Assembly (NCBI RefSeq): GCF_004341245.1
Contig: NZ_SLWY01000001.1
Span: 124,001 to 188,000 of the forward strand
Reading direction: 5' to 3'
From: Plasticicumulans lactativorans
GTDB taxonomy: Bacteria; Pseudomonadota; Gammaproteobacteria; Competibacterales; Competibacteraceae
DNA: 64,000 bases
A program made the translations under genes and the position numbers. Of the stretch, positions 1 through 11,909 are shown piece after piece. The notes below the pieces were generated by a model, which was not told where the DNA came from, ran no database searches, and saw nothing but the letters and a program-made list of their open reading frames with translations. How positions within the stretch are numbered: the first letter of the stretch is position 1; each line of letters starts with the position of its first letter.

Positions 1-1172
1 CGCTCGGCGGCTACGTGAAGATGCTGGACGAGCGCGAGAGCGTGGTGCCGCCGGCCGAGGCGCACCGCGCGTTCAACCGCGCGGGCGTGGGGCGGCGCAT
101 CGCCATCGTCGCCGCCGGGCCGGCGTTCAATTTCGCCTTCGCGATCCTGGCCTACGCCATTCTGTTCGCGACCGGTGTCAGCAGCGTGCGACCCCTGCTC
201 GGCGACGTGGTGCCGGGGTCGGCGGCGGCGAGCGCGGGCTTTCGCAATGGTGACGAGATCCTGCGGATCGCGGAGCGGCCGGTGCGGACGCTGGAGGATG
301 CGCTGCTCGCGCTGGTCGAGTTCGCCGACGGCGACAGCGTGCTGCCGGTGCAGGTGCGCGACGCCGACGGCCACGTGGCGACGCGGCGCCTGCTCGCCCC
401 CGATCTCGGCGAGGCTGCCGACGGCCAGGTGCTGTCCCGCGTCGGCCTGGCACCGTACCGGCCGCCGCTGCTGCCGGTGATCGGCCAGTTGAAGCCCGGC
501 GGGGCGGCCGAGGCGGCCGGGCTGCGCCCGGGCGACCGCGTGATCGGTGCCGACGACATCCGGTTCCGGGACTGGCAGGAATGGGCGGCCTACGTGCGGG
601 CGCGCCCGGGCCAGGCGCTCGCGGTGCAGATCGAGCGCGACGGCGTGCCGCTGACCGTGGCGGTCACGCCGGCCACCGTGCCGGGCGCGCGCGGACCCGA
701 GGGGCAGGTCGGCGCCTTTGTCCGGGTGCCGCCCGACCTCGCGGCGAACCTGCGCGTCGTGGTACGGTATGAGCCGTTCGATGCCGCCATCGCAGCCGTC
801 GGCAAGACCTGGGACATGTCGGTTTTCACGCTGCGCATGCTCGGGCGCATGCTGGTCGGGCGGGCCTCGCTCGAGAACATCAGCGGGCCGCTGACCATCG
901 CCCAGATGGCGGGGCAGTCCGCCTCGATCGGTGTCTCGGCCTTCCTGTCGTTTCTCGCCCTGGTGAGCGTGAGTCTCGGCGTGCTGAATCTGCTGCCGAT
1001 TCCGGTGCTCGACGGCGGCCATCTCGCCTACTACCTGTTCGAGCTCGTGAAGGGCAGCCCGGTGTCCGAGGCGGTGCAGAACGTCGGGCAGCGCCTGGGG
1101 TTCGCGGTGCTGCTGCTGATGATGGGATTGGCTTTCTACAACGACTTGGCCCGCCTGTTCGGGTCGCCTTGA
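1..1172 (+). CDS. rseP: RseP site-2 intramembrane metalloprotease, 5'-truncated
   Basis: The frame is open from base 3, so the gene starts upstream of the window and the N-terminal helix with the HExxH zinc motif is missing. The visible ~389 residues hold a membrane segment (about bases 100-175), two PDZ domains (about 190-420 and 470-680), the LDGG motif whose Asp (base 1011) is the third zinc ligand in this family, and a last helix before the stop. RseP cleaves the anti-sigma factor RseA and leftover signal peptides in the inner membrane. It lies 43 bases upstream of bamA in the usual envelope-biogenesis order. The GTG at base 15 is an internal Val of the conserved GGYVKMLDE segment, not a start. 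Confidence 0.95.
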   Translation, partial: LGGYVKMLDERESVVPPAEAHRAFNRAGVGRRIAIVAAGPAFNFAFAILAYAILFATGVSSVRPLLGDVVPGSAAASAGFRNGDEILRIAERPVRTLEDALLALVEFADGDSVLPVQVRDADGHVATRRLLAPDLGEAADGQVLSRVGLAPYRPPLLPVIGQLKPGGAAEAAGLRPGDRVIGADDIRFRDWQEWAAYVRARPGQALAVQIERDGVPLTVAVTPATVPGARGPEGQVGAFVRVPPDLAANLRVVVRYEPFDAAIAAVGKTWDMSVFTLRMLGRMLVGRASLENISGPLTIAQMAGQSASIGVSAFLSFLALVSVSLGVLNLLPIPVLDGGHLAYYLFELVKGSPVSEAVQNVGQRLGFAVLLLMMGLAFYNDLARLFGSP

Positions 1173-1215
1173 ACCGTGCCGGGCGCGTACCGCCCGGCCC
1201 AGATGCTGACGATCC

Positions 1216-3501
1216 ATGAACCCACTCCATAAGTACCTGTTGCTGTCGGCCTGCGTGGCCGTGCCGGCCTTGGTCCAGGCGGCGGATTTCGTCGTCCGCG
1301 ACATCCGCGTGGAGGGGCTGCAACGCATTTCGGCCGGGACCGTGTTCAACTACCTGCCGGTCAGCGTCGGTTCCACCGTGCGCCAGGAGGACTTCCCGGA
1401 GCTGATCCGGGCCCTGTTCCGCACCGGCTTCTTCACCGACGTCTCGCTGGAGCGCGACGGCAACGTGCTGGTGGTCAACGTCGTCGAGCGTCCGGCGATC
1501 TCCGAGGTCACCATCAGCGGCAACAAGGACATCTCGACCGAGGACCTGCAGAAGTCGCTGAAGGCGATCGGCCTCTCCGAGGGGCGCGTGTTCGACCGCG
1601 CGCTGCTCGACAAGGTCGAGCAGGAGCTCAACCGCCAGTACTTCGCCCGCGGCAAGTACGCGGTGAAGATCGACACCCAGGTCAAGAACCTCGACCGCAA
1701 CCGCGTCGCGCTCAACATCGACATCTCCGAGGGCCTGGCGGCGCGCATCAAGCAGATCAACATCGTCGGCAACCGCGCCTTCGACGAGGACGACCTGCTC
1801 GCGCTGTTCCAGAGCTCGACGACGGGCTGGCTGTCGCTGCTCACCAAGGACGACCAGTATTCGCGGCAGAAGCTCGGCGGCGACCTCGAGGCGCTGCGCA
1901 GCTTCTATCAGGACCAGGGCTACCTGAAGTTCGCGGTCGAATCGACGCAGGTGTCGATCACGCCCGACAAGAAGGACATCTACATCACGGTGAACATCAC
2001 CGAGGGCGAGCGCTACACGATCAAGAGCATCGCGCTGTCGGGCGAACTGCTGGTGCCGCGGCCCGAGCTCGAAGCCCTGATCACGCTGAAGCCCGGCGAC
2101 GAGTTCTCGCGCAGCGCGTTGAACGCCACCACCAAGGCGATCACCGACCGCATCGGCGACGAGGGCTACGCCTTCGCCAACGTCAACGTGGTGCCGCAGA
2201 TCGACGAGACCACCAAGCAGGTCGCCGTCAACCTCATCGTCGACCCGGGCAAGCGCGTGTACGTGCGCCGCATCAACTTCAAGGGCAACGTCAAGACGCA
2301 GGACGACGTGCTGCGCCGCGAGATGCGGCAGACCGAAGGCTCGTGGTTCTCGACGCGCGACGTCACGCGCTCCAAGGAGCGCCTGGAGCGGCTGAGCTTC
2401 GTGCAGGAGGCCACGGTCGAGACCCCCGCGGTGCCGGGCTCCGGCGACCAGGTCGACGTGAACTTCGGCATCACCGAGCGCCCCGCGGGGAGCCTGAGCT
2501 TCGGCATCGGCTACGGCCAGGACGCCGGCGTGCTGCTCAACGCGAGCGTCACGCAGAACAACTTCATGGGCACCGGCAACCAGGTGTCGGCGACCTTCAA
2601 CAACAGCCAGATCAACACGATCTACAGCTTCTCCTTCATCGATCCGTACTTCACCGCGGACGGCGTCAGCGCGGGCATCCGCGGCGCCTACCGCGAGACC
2701 GACGCGACCGAAGCCAACCTGGCGAACTACCTGACCAACGAGTACTCGGTGCTCGGCACCCTGGGCTTCCCGCTCAACGAGACCGACTTCATCAACGTCA
2801 ACTTCGGCTGGTCCGGGATCAAGATCAAGACCAACGGCAGCGAGACGCCGATCGAGATCTACGACTACATCGCGCAAAACGGCGACAAGAACGAAGGCCC
2901 GCGCGTCGAGGTCAGCTGGGCACGCGACTCGCGCAATCGCACCGTCTTCGCCGATCAGGGCTCCTACAACCGGGTGGGCCTGGAGAGCCAGCTGCCCGGG
3001 AGCGACCAGCCCTGGTACAAGCTCACCTATCGCAACAGCACCTATTTCCCGCTGACGAAGTCGCTGACGCTGCTTGGGCATTTCGACCTCGGTTACGGCG
3101 ACGGCATGGGCAGCGCCGACGGCCTGCCGTTCTACGAAAACTTCTACGCCGGCGGCCTGCGTACCGTGCGCGGCTACAAGACCAACACCCTCGGCCCGAA
3201 GTGGTCCAACGACGATCCGCGCGGCGGCGCGCTGCGCACCGCCGGCGGGATCGAGGTGCTGTTCCCGGTCCCGTTCATCAAGGATCCGAAGAACGTGCGC
3301 CTGTCGGCCTTCGTCGATGCGGGCAACGTCTACGAGGACTACAACAGCTTCGACGCCAGCGAACTGCGTTACTCGGCGGGCCTGTCGGTGCAGTGGATCA
3401 CCCCGCTCGGGCCGCTGGTGATGAGCCTTGCGCAGCCGCTGAACAAGAAGGACGGCGACAAGTCGCAGCCGTTCCAGTTCACCTTCGGCGTGCCGTTCTG
3501 A
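1216..3501 (+). CDS. bamA: Outer membrane protein assembly factor BamA
   Basis: BamA is the Omp85 core of the BAM complex, which folds beta-barrel proteins into the outer membrane. The 761-residue product starts with a Sec signal peptide (residues 1-22, ending LVQA-A), then five POTRA repeats (about 24-420) and a 16-strand barrel domain. The conserved loop-6 VRGY motif is at about residue 650, and the chain ends in Phe, the outer-membrane C-terminal signature. Length fits the family (about 760-810). It follows rseP and precedes skp; a hairpin in the bamA-skp gap could reduce read-through. Confidence 0.98.
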   Translation: MNPLHKYLLLSACVAVPALVQAADFVVRDIRVEGLQRISAGTVFNYLPVSVGSTVRQEDFPELIRALFRTGFFTDVSLERDGNVLVVNVVERPAISEVTISGNKDISTEDLQKSLKAIGLSEGRVFDRALLDKVEQELNRQYFARGKYAVKIDTQVKNLDRNRVALNIDISEGLAARIKQINIVGNRAFDEDDLLALFQSSTTGWLSLLTKDDQYSRQKLGGDLEALRSFYQDQGYLKFAVESTQVSITPDKKDIYITVNITEGERYTIKSIALSGELLVPRPELEALITLKPGDEFSRSALNATTKAITDRIGDEGYAFANVNVVPQIDETTKQVAVNLIVDPGKRVYVRRINFKGNVKTQDDVLRREMRQTEGSWFSTRDVTRSKERLERLSFVQEATVETPAVPGSGDQVDVNFGITERPAGSLSFGIGYGQDAGVLLNASVTQNNFMGTGNQVSATFNNSQINTIYSFSFIDPYFTADGVSAGIRGAYRETDATEANLANYLTNEYSVLGTLGFPLNETDFINVNFGWSGIKIKTNGSETPIEIYDYIAQNGDKNEGPRVEVSWARDSRNRTVFADQGSYNRVGLESQLPGSDQPWYKLTYRNSTYFPLTKSLTLLGHFDLGYGDGMGSADGLPFYENFYAGGLRTVRGYKTNTLGPKWSNDDPRGGALRTAGGIEVLFPVPFIKDPKNVRLSAFVDAGNVYEDYNSFDASELRYSAGLSVQWITPLGPLVMSLAQPLNKKDGDKSQPFQFTFGVPF

Positions 3502-3513
3502 GCGCTGCGCGCG

Positions 3514-3540
3514 CCCGCCACGTGCGGAGGTGGCGGGTTT
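3514..3540 (+). terminator. Hairpin after bamA
   Basis: An 8-bp perfect stem (CCCGCCAC at 3514-3521 with GTGGCGGG at 3530-3537) has an 8-base loop and is followed by only three T residues. It lies 12 bases after the bamA stop and upstream of skp. The T-run is weak, so it may attenuate rather than end transcription. Confidence 0.45.
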
Positions 3541-3591
3541 CCGTCGCCTGTATAGACTTGACGCGTGCTTGATCCCCGGGGGACCCCGACC

Positions 3592-4119
3592 TTGAAGCGC
3601 TTGCATCTGGCCGTCGCGCTGCTCATCGGTGCCTGGTTCGCCGGACCGGGTGTCGTCGCTGCCGCCGAACTGAAGATCGGTTTCGTCAATGCGGCCAAAC
3701 TGCTGAAGAACGCCCCGCAGGCCGAGTCGGCGCTGAACCGGCTGGAGCGGGAGTTCTCGCCGCGCGACAAGGCGCTGGTCGACGCCCAGCGCGCGCTGCG
3801 GCGACTCGAGGACAAGATCGCCAAGGACGGGGCGGCGATGGGCGATGCCGAACGGCGTAACCTCGAACGCGACATCATCGCGCAGCGGCGCGAACTCAAG
3901 CGCGCGCAGGATGAGTTCCGCGAGGACTTCAACATCCGCCGCAACGAGGAGATGGGCAAGCTGCACAAGCAGATCCAGGACGCGATCACGGAACTCGCGG
4001 TCGAGGACGGCTACGACCTGATCATCAACGACGGGGCGGTGATCTACGCGAGCAATCAGGTCGACATCACCGATCGCGTGCTGCGCCGCCTCACCGCCGG
4101 CAAGGGCAACAGTCCATGA
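3592..4119 (+). CDS. skp: Periplasmic chaperone Skp/OmpH
   Basis: Skp is a trimeric periplasmic chaperone that carries unfolded outer membrane proteins toward BAM. I chose the TTG at 3592 because it begins a normal signal peptide ([11 protein letters not shown]..., cleaved near VVAAA-E) and has a purine-rich GGGGGA 8 bases upstream; the GTG at 3565 would add nine charged or Pro-rich residues before it and has no visible ribosome site. The mature part is mostly charged alpha-helix (the coiled-coil tentacles) followed by the conserved end segment with [14 protein letters not shown]. About 175 residues, normal for the family. Its stop overlaps the lpxD ATG (ATGA). Confidence 0.9.
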   Translation: MKRLHLAVALLIGAWFAGPGVVAAAELKIGFVNAAKLLKNAPQAESALNRLEREFSPRDKALVDAQRALRRLEDKIAKDGAAMGDAERRNLERDIIAQRRELKRAQDEFREDFNIRRNEEMGKLHKQIQDAITELAVEDGYDLIINDGAVIYASNQVDITDRVLRRLTAGKGNSP

Positions 4120-5177
4120 GCGGGCGCCGGGGCCGTGTCAGCTACACGCTGGGTGACCTGGCCGCTGCGCACGCGGGCGTGCGCCTGCACGGTGACCCGA
4201 CGCTCGTCGTCACCGGCGTCGGCACCCTGCAGGGCGCGCGCGCCGGTGAACTGAGCTTCCTCGCCAACCCGCTCTACCGGCGCTACCTCGCCACGACGCG
4301 TGCCTCGGCGGTGATCATCGCCGCGGCCGATCTCGAGCACTGCCCGGTGCCGGCGCTGGTTGCCGACAACCCGCATCTCGCCTACGCACGCATCGCCGCG
4401 CTGTTCGATGCCGCCCCCGATGCCACCGGCCAGTGCGGCGTGCACGCGCGCGCCTGGGTGAGCCCCGACGCGCAGGTCGCTGCCGATGCCTGGATCGGGC
4501 CGCAGGCGGTGGTCGAGGCCGGTGCCGAGATCGGCGCGCGGGTGTTCGTCGGGCCGGGGTGCGTGGTCGGGGCGGGGGCGGTGCTCGGCGCCGATACGCG
4601 CCTGGTCGCCAACGTCACCGTCTGCCACGGCGTGCGCATCGGTGAACGGGTGCTGATCCATCCCGGGGCGGTCATCGGCAGCGACGGTTTCGGCCTCGCC
4701 AACGATCGTGGCCGCTGGATCAAGGTGCCGCAGCTCGGCAGCGTGGTGATCGGCGACGACGTCGAGATCGGCGCCAATACCGCGATCGACCGCGGCGCGC
4801 TCGAAGACACGGTGCTCGAGGACGGCGTCAAACTCGACAACCTGATCCAGATCGCCCACAACGTGCGGGTCGGCGCGCATACGGCGATGGCCGGCTGCGT
4901 GGGGATCGCCGGCAGCGTCCAGATCGGTCGCTACTGCACGCTGGCGGGCGGGGTGGGCATCGCCGGCCACCTGCAGCTCGGTGACCACGTCCACGTCACC
5001 GGCATGTCGCTGGTGACCAAATCCCTGCCGGAAGCGGGCGTGTACTCGTCGGGGCTGCCCGTCGAGCCCGGCCGGTTGTGGAACAAGGTGAGCGCGCGCC
5101 TGCGGCGCCTCGACGAACTCTTCCGCAGGGTCGCGTCGCTCGAGAAGCGACTCCCTGCGGATTCCGAAAAGTCCTAG
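4116..5177 (+). CDS. lpxD: UDP-3-O-(3-hydroxyacyl)glucosamine N-acyltransferase LpxD
   Basis: LpxD adds the second 3-hydroxyacyl chain (from acyl-ACP) to UDP-3-O-acyl-glucosamine, the third step of lipid A synthesis, in the cytoplasm. The 353-residue protein has the uridine-binding N-terminal domain (about 1-105), a left-handed beta helix of hexapeptide repeats (about 110-310) and a C-terminal helix. The catalytic His is H248 in the motif QIAHNVRVG. It overlaps skp by four bases and is followed 12 bases later by fabZ, so translation is probably coupled along the lpx operon. Confidence 0.97.
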   Translation: MSGRRGRVSYTLGDLAAAHAGVRLHGDPTLVVTGVGTLQGARAGELSFLANPLYRRYLATTRASAVIIAAADLEHCPVPALVADNPHLAYARIAALFDAAPDATGQCGVHARAWVSPDAQVAADAWIGPQAVVEAGAEIGARVFVGPGCVVGAGAVLGADTRLVANVTVCHGVRIGERVLIHPGAVIGSDGFGLANDRGRWIKVPQLGSVVIGDDVEIGANTAIDRGALEDTVLEDGVKLDNLIQIAHNVRVGAHTAMAGCVGIAGSVQIGRYCTLAGGVGIAGHLQLGDHVHVTGMSLVTKSLPEAGVYSSGLPVEPGRLWNKVSARLRRLDELFRRVASLEKRLPADSEKS

Positions 5178-5189
5178 AGGAAAAAGAAC

Positions 5190-5639
5190 TTGGAAGCGAT
5201 GGACATCTCGCAGGTGCTGAAGTACCTGCCGCACCGCTATCCCTTCCTGCTGATCGACCGCGTGCTTGCCTGCGAGCCCGGGGTGTCGCTCACGGGCCTG
5301 AAGAACGTCACCTTCAACGAGCCGTTCTTCCTCGGGCATTTCCCGCAGCGGCCGGTGATGCCGGGCGTGATGATCCTCGAGGCGCTCGCCCAGGCCACCG
5401 GCATCCTCGCCTTCCTGTCCTCGGGCGAGATGCCCGAGGAAGGCTCCACCTACTACTTCGTCGGCATCGACCGTGCGCGCTTCAAGCAGCCGGTGGGGCC
5501 GGGGGATCAGCTGCTGCTCGAAGTGAAGCTGCTGCGGACCAAGCGCGGCATCTGGATGTTCGGCGCCGAGGCGCTGGTCGACGGCAAGGTCGTGTGCTCG
5601 GCCGAGTTGATGTCCACCAAACGGGAGCACGGCCTGTGA
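5190..5639 (+). CDS. fabZ: 3-hydroxyacyl-ACP dehydratase FabZ
   Basis: FabZ dehydrates 3-hydroxyacyl-ACP to trans-2-enoyl-ACP in fatty acid elongation and competes with LpxA/LpxD for the same substrate, which is why it sits in the lpx operon. The hotdog-fold protein (149 residues) shows PHRYPFLL near the N terminus, catalytic H50 in [11 protein letters not shown] and E64 in [12 protein letters not shown] start at 5190 is preferred: AGAGG at 5176-5180 is 9 bases upstream, whereas the ATG at 5199 would be 18 bases from it. Rare start codons occur at skp, fabZ and lpxA in this operon. Confidence 0.96.
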   Translation: MEAMDISQVLKYLPHRYPFLLIDRVLACEPGVSLTGLKNVTFNEPFFLGHFPQRPVMPGVMILEALAQATGILAFLSSGEMPEEGSTYYFVGIDRARFKQPVGPGDQLLLEVKLLRTKRGIWMFGAEALVDGKVVCSAELMSTKREHGL

Positions 5640-6406
5640 TCGATGCGCGTGCGATCGTCGATCCCGCCGCCCGGCTGGCACCTTCGGTGCGCGTCGGCGC
5701 GTACAGCATCATCGGCCCCGATGTCGAGATCGACGAAGGGACGGTGATCGGGCCGCATGTGGTGATCAAGGGCCCGACCCGGATCGGGCGCGACAACCGC
5801 ATCTTCCAGTTCGCCTCGGTCGGCGACGACCCGCAGGACAAGAAGTACGCGGGCGAGCCGACGCGGCTCGAGATCGGTGACCGCAACACCATCCGCGAGT
5901 ACGTCACCATCAACCGCGGCACGGTGCAGGACCAGAGCGTCACCCGGCTCGGCGACGACAACTGGATCATGGCCTACGTGCACGTCGCCCACGACTGCGT
6001 CATCGGCAGCCGCACCGTGTTCGCCAACAACGCCTCGCTGGCCGGGCACGTGCACATCGGCGACGACGTCATCCTCGGCGGCTTCACGCTGGTGCACCAG
6101 TTCTGCCGCATCGGCGAGCACGCCTTCTGCGGCTTCTCCACCGGCGTGCAGCGCGACGTGCCGCCCTACGTCACGGTGGCCGGCTACCGCGCCGAGCCGC
6201 ACGGCATCAATGCCGAGGGGCTGCGCCGTCGCGGGTTTTCCGCCGAGGAGATCGTCGCGATCAAGCGCGCCTACCGCGCCGTGTACCGGGCCGGGCTGAA
6301 ACTGGAAGACGCGATCGCCGAACTGCGCACGATCGCGCAGGACTGGCCCCGCGTCAGCGTGTTCGCCGACTTCGTCGAAAGCTCGACCCGCGGCATCGTC
6401 CGCTAG
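5636..6406 (+). CDS. lpxA: Acyl-ACP:UDP-GlcNAc O-acyltransferase LpxA
   Basis: LpxA catalyses the first committed step of lipid A synthesis, transferring 3-hydroxyacyl from ACP to the 3-OH of UDP-GlcNAc. The GTG at 5636 overlaps the fabZ stop by four bases and has GGGAG 8 bases upstream; it gives 256 residues, close to the E. coli 262. The left-handed beta helix spans about residues 1-185, the catalytic His is H119 in VAHDCVIG, and the C-terminal helical domain includes the [10 protein letters not shown] segment. It is followed 12 bases later by lpxB. Confidence 0.97.
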   Translation: MIDARAIVDPAARLAPSVRVGAYSIIGPDVEIDEGTVIGPHVVIKGPTRIGRDNRIFQFASVGDDPQDKKYAGEPTRLEIGDRNTIREYVTINRGTVQDQSVTRLGDDNWIMAYVHVAHDCVIGSRTVFANNASLAGHVHIGDDVILGGFTLVHQFCRIGEHAFCGFSTGVQRDVPPYVTVAGYRAEPHGINAEGLRRRGFSAEEIVAIKRAYRAVYRAGLKLEDAIAELRTIAQDWPRVSVFADFVESSTRGIVR

Positions 6407-6418
6407 GCCGGGGGCGCG

Positions 6419-7568
6419 ATGCGCATCGCCCTCGTCGCCGGCGAACTGTCCGGCGATCTGCTCGGCGCCGGCCTGATCCGGGCGCTGCGCCGGCGTTACC
6501 CGCAGGCCGTGTTCGAGGGCATCGCCGGCCCCGGCATGCTCGCCGCCGGCTGCAGCGGGCTGTTTCCGCTGGAACGGCTGTCGGTGATGGGGCTGGTCGA
6601 GGTGCTCCGCCACCTGCCCGAGCTGCTGCGCATCCGCCGCGCGCTGCTCGCGCGCTGGCGCGCCGATCCGCCCGACGTCTTCATCGGCATCGACGCGCCC
6701 GACTTCAACCTGCCGCTCGCCCGCCGGCTGCGCGCCGGCGGCGTGCGCACCGCCCACTACGTGAGCCCCTCGGTGTGGGCCTGGCGGCAGGGGCGGGTGC
6801 GGGGGATCGCGCGCAGCGTCGACCTGATGCTGGCGCTGTTCCCGTTCGAGGAGCGCTTCTACCGCGATCACGCGGTGCCGGTGGCCTGCGTCGGCCACCC
6901 GCTCGCCGACGAGATCCCGCTCGTCAGCGACCGCGCCGCCGCGCGGGCGGCGCTGGCAGTCACCGCCGCCGGACCGGTGCTCGCGGTGCTGCCCGGCAGC
7001 CGGCACGGCGAGGTCGGCCGCCTCGGTCCCGACTTCATCGCGGCGGCGCAGGGGCTCGCCGAACGCCACCCGGGTCTGCAGGTGCTGCTGCCGTGTGCGA
7101 CTCCGGCCTTGCGCGCGCAACTCGAAGCGCAGTTGCGCGCGGCGCAGGCACAGTCCCTGGTCCGCCTCGTCGACGGCCGCGCGCGCGAGGTGCTCGCCGC
7201 CGCCGACCTCGCGCTGGTGGCCTCGGGCACCGCCACGCTCGAAGCGATGCTGGTGGGGCGGCCGCTGGTGATGGCCTACCGCATCGCCCCGCTGACCTAC
7301 GCGATCGCCCGGCGGCTGATGAAGATCGACCGCTTCGCGCTGCCGAACCTGCTCGCCGGGCGCGACCTGGTGCCCGAGTTCATCCAGGACGCCGCCACCC
7401 CCGCGGCGCTGTGCGCCGCGCTCGACGCCTGGCTCACCGAGCCCGCGCGGGCGCAGGCGGTGTGCGCCGAGTTCGCGCGCCTGCACGCCGAGCTGCGCCG
7501 CGATGCCAGTGAGGCCGCGGCGACGGCGCTCGGCGCGCTGCTCGGGCCGCCGGCCGCCGCCGTCCCCG

Positions 7569-7579
<11 letters not shown>
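6419..7579 (+). CDS. lpxB: Lipid-A-disaccharide synthase LpxB
   Basis: LpxB (family GT19) joins UDP-diacylglucosamine and lipid X into the tetraacyl disaccharide 1-phosphate at the inner membrane surface. The 386-residue protein begins MRIALVAGELSGD, the family nucleotide-fold entry, and shows the conserved YVSPSVWAW and LPGSRHGEV segments. It ends the lpx operon; the rnhB gene often found next is absent, and the last 11 bases overlap the end of the convergent yheS gene. Confidence 0.97.
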
Positions 7580-9482
<1,903 letters not shown>

Positions 9483-9637
9483 GGTGGTGCGAGTCTATCA
9501 GGCGCGGGCGGCGGGCACGTCCGGTGGGCATCGGGCGGCGTGCGCCGGGGCGGTCGCGGCGCTGCCGCCCACCGCCATGCCGGCGCACTGGTCTACGCTT
9601 GCCGTCATCGGTCCGCAACCTTCCGGTAACTGCTGCG

Positions 9638-9979
9638 ATGACGCCCGATCATGCCGCCCTGATGTCCGCCCTGTTCGAACTCGAGGCCGAATTGCGACGC
9701 CTGGCGCTCTGGGAGGACGAGCCGCCCGCGGCGGAGCGGCTCGCGAGCCGGCTGCCGTTCTGCCACGACACGCTCGAATTCCACCAGTGGCTGCAGTGGG
9801 TGTTCGTGCCGCGGCTCGGCGAGTTGCTCGGCTCCGGCGCCGAACTGCCGCACGCGAGCGGCATCGCGCCGCTGGCCGAGATGACCTTCGCCGAGTGCCA
9901 GGTGGAGGCCGAGGAACTGGTGGCGATCCTCGGCCGCATCGACGCCCTGCTCAACGCGAGCGCGCCGCGCATCAACTAG
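9638..9979 (+). CDS. YqcC-family protein (DUF446)
   Basis: A 113-residue protein with the YqcC pattern: a helical N terminus, PFCHDTLEFHQWLQWVFVPR in the middle, then IAPLAEMTF and a C-terminal helix. The family is widespread in Gammaproteobacteria, where it is often beside truC, which is not nearby here; molecular function is not established. The ATG at 9638 is chosen because conservation begins there, although the frame stays open upstream to 9473. It is transcribed divergently from yheS with about 155 bases between them. Confidence 0.85.
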   Translation: MTPDHAALMSALFELEAELRRLALWEDEPPAAERLASRLPFCHDTLEFHQWLQWVFVPRLGELLGSGAELPHASGIAPLAEMTFAECQVEAEELVAILGRIDALLNASAPRIN

Positions 9980-9992
9980 GCCCGCGGCGGAC

Positions 9993-10020
9993 TTGAGTTT
10001 TCGGGCCCGCGCCGTACCCT
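9993..10020 (+). promoter_or_regulatory. Candidate sigma-70 promoter for rlmD
   Basis: TTGAGT (9993-9998) and TACCCT (10015-10020) are separated by 16 bases and lie 51 bases upstream of the rlmD ATG, just after the yqcC-like stop. The -35 is good and the -10 fair; read by eye only. Confidence 0.35.
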
Positions 10021-10070
10021 AGCGCACCCCATCGCCCACGCGGCCACCCCGGCCGCCGCCCGACACCACC

Positions 10071-11402
10071 ATGGCGCGCCCGCACAAGAAGCCCCGAGTC
10101 CCCGAAGGCGTGTTCAGCGCCCGTATCGACGACCTCGCGCACGACGGCCGCGGCGTCGCCCGCTGCGACGGCAAGGCCGTGTTCATCGAGGGCGCGCTGC
10201 CCGGTGAGCAGGTCGAGTTCCGTTACACCGCGCGCCGTTCGAGCCTCGACGAGGGCGTCGTCACCGCCGTGCTCGACGCCTCGCCCGACCGCGTCGAGCC
10301 GCGTTGCGCGCACTTCGGCCTGTGCGGCGGCTGCAGCCTGCAGCACCTTGCCGCAGAGCGGCAGATCGCCTTCAAGCAGGCGCAGCTGCTGGACAACCTG
10401 GCGCGCATCGGCAAGGTCGCGCCGGCCGAGGTGCTCGCGCCGCTGACCGGCCCGCACTGGGGCTACCGGCAGAAGGCACGCCTGGGCGTCAAGGACGTGG
10501 CGAAGAAGGGGCGGGTGCTGGTCGGCTTCCGCGAGAAGCATTCGCCCTACCTCGCCGAGCTCACGCGCTGCGAGGTGCTGCACCCGCGTGTCGGCGGCCT
10601 GCTGCTCGCGCTCTCCGAGCTGGTCGGCAGCCTGAGCATCCGGGCCCGCGTGCCGCAGATCGAGGTGGCGGTGGGCGATGACGCCGTGGCGCTGTGCTTT
10701 CGCGTGATGGACCCGCCGAGCGACGCCGATCGCGAGCGCCTGGTGGCCTTCGCGCAGGCGCACGCGGTGCAGGTGCTGCTGCAGCCGGGCGGCCCGGAGT
10801 CGACCGTGGCGCTGTGGCCGGACACCGAGGCGCTCAGCTACCGCCTGCCCGACTTCGGGCTCGAACTCGCCTTTCGGCCCTTCCACTTCACCCAGGTCAA
10901 CGGCGCGATCAACCGCAGCATGGTGGCGCGCGCCATCGAGCTGCTCGACGTCGGGCCCGCCCACGCGGTGCTCGATCTGTTCTGCGGGCTCGGCAACTTC
11001 ACCCTCGCGCTGGCCCGGCGCGCCGGGCGGGTGGTCGGCGTCGAGGGCGAGGCGAGCCTGGTCGACTGGGCGCGCGGCAACGCCGTGCGCAACGGCATCG
11101 GCAACGCCGAGTTCCACGTCGCCGACCTGACCGCCGACATCCTCGGCCAGGCGTGGCGGCGCGGCGAGTACGACCGCATCCTGCTCGACCCGCCGCGCTC
11201 CGGGGCGCTGGAGATGATGCCGCACGTCGCTGCGCTCGGTGCCCGGCGCGTCGTCTACGTGTCGTGCCACCCGGCCACGCTGGCGCGCGACGCCGGCGAA
11301 CTGGTGCACACCTACGGCTTCCGCCTGCTCGCCGCCGGGGTCATGGACATGTTCCCGCACACGGCGCACGTGGAGTCGATCGCGCTGTTCGAGCGCGGCT
11401 GA
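10071..11402 (+). CDS. rlmD: 23S rRNA (uracil-1939-C5)-methyltransferase RlmD
   Basis: RlmD (RumA) makes 5-methyluridine at 23S rRNA position 1939 using SAM. The 443-residue protein has an N-terminal TRAM RNA-binding domain (about 12-68), an iron-sulfur site formed by C79, C85, C88 and C167, a SAM-binding fold with VLDLFCGLGNF (about 300-310), the LLDPPRSG motif and the catalytic nucleophile C399 in VYVSCHPATLARD. All catalytic and cluster residues are present. It is followed 11 bases later by the DUF2721 gene, a likely co-transcript. Confidence 0.96.
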   Translation: MARPHKKPRVPEGVFSARIDDLAHDGRGVARCDGKAVFIEGALPGEQVEFRYTARRSSLDEGVVTAVLDASPDRVEPRCAHFGLCGGCSLQHLAAERQIAFKQAQLLDNLARIGKVAPAEVLAPLTGPHWGYRQKARLGVKDVAKKGRVLVGFREKHSPYLAELTRCEVLHPRVGGLLLALSELVGSLSIRARVPQIEVAVGDDAVALCFRVMDPPSDADRERLVAFAQAHAVQVLLQPGGPESTVALWPDTEALSYRLPDFGLELAFRPFHFTQVNGAINRSMVARAIELLDVGPAHAVLDLFCGLGNFTLALARRAGRVVGVEGEASLVDWARGNAVRNGIGNAEFHVADLTADILGQAWRRGEYDRILLDPPRSGALEMMPHVAALGARRVVYVSCHPATLARDAGELVHTYGFRLLAAGVMDMFPHTAHVESIALFERG

Positions 11403-11413
11403 CGGGGGCGGCG

Positions 11414-11902
11414 GTGGACGGGGTCACGGCGGCGGGGAGCGTGCTCGGCGCGATGATCACGCCGGCGGTGCTGATCTCGGCCGCCGGCACCCTGGTGCTG
11501 TCGACGTCGAACCGCCTGAACCGGGTGGTCGACCGCGTGCGCGGGCTGGTGCGCGAGGCCGAGCAGACGCCGCCGGGCGAGGTCGGTGCCGGCCGCGCCG
11601 CGCTGATCGAGAGCCAGCTCGACCTGTTCGGCCGGCGCGTCGGCCTGCTGCGGGCGGCGATGACCGCGTTCTACCTCGCCATCGGCCTGCTGGTGGCCAC
11701 CAGCATCGGCGTCGGCCTGGTGACGCTGTTCGCGTGGAGCCACGGCGGGGTGGTCGCGCTCGGCGGCCTGTGCGGCGCCGGTGCGCTGTTCTATGGCAGC
11801 CTGCTCCTGGTGCGCGAGGCGCGCCTCGCGGTCGCGGCGACGATGCAGGAGCTGCGCTACGCGCGCGAGCTCGTCGCCGCGCGCTTCCACCCGCCGGCGT
11901 GA
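11414..11902 (+). CDS. DUF2721 membrane protein
   Basis: A 162-residue protein of unknown function with the DUF2721 layout: an N-terminal membrane segment (ITPAVLISAAGTLVLSTSNR), the conserved NRLNRVVDRVR amphipathic stretch, then two more membrane helices (about 85-135) and a basic C-terminal helix. The GTG at 11414 lies shortly after the rlmD stop; an in-frame ATG at 11453 (MITPAVL) is the alternative start and would still keep the first helix. Its end is 7 bases from the convergent chemoreceptor stop. Confidence 0.8.
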   Translation: MDGVTAAGSVLGAMITPAVLISAAGTLVLSTSNRLNRVVDRVRGLVREAEQTPPGEVGAGRAALIESQLDLFGRRVGLLRAAMTAFYLAIGLLVATSIGVGLVTLFAWSHGGVVALGGLCGAGALFYGSLLLVREARLAVAATMQELRYARELVAARFHPPA

Positions 11903-11909
11903 GCCCCGC

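Noticed and set aside
3565-3594. GTG 3565 as the start of skp
   Set aside because: It would add residues that disrupt the signal peptide and lacks a ribosome site; TTG 3592 fits both.
880-3966. Long open frame on the minus strand opposite rseP-bamA-skp
   Set aside because: It mirrors highly conserved bamA, has no family similarity and is typical of antisense open frames at about 70% GC. Similar frames opposite lpx, yheS, mfd, hrpB and aspS were left out for the same reason.
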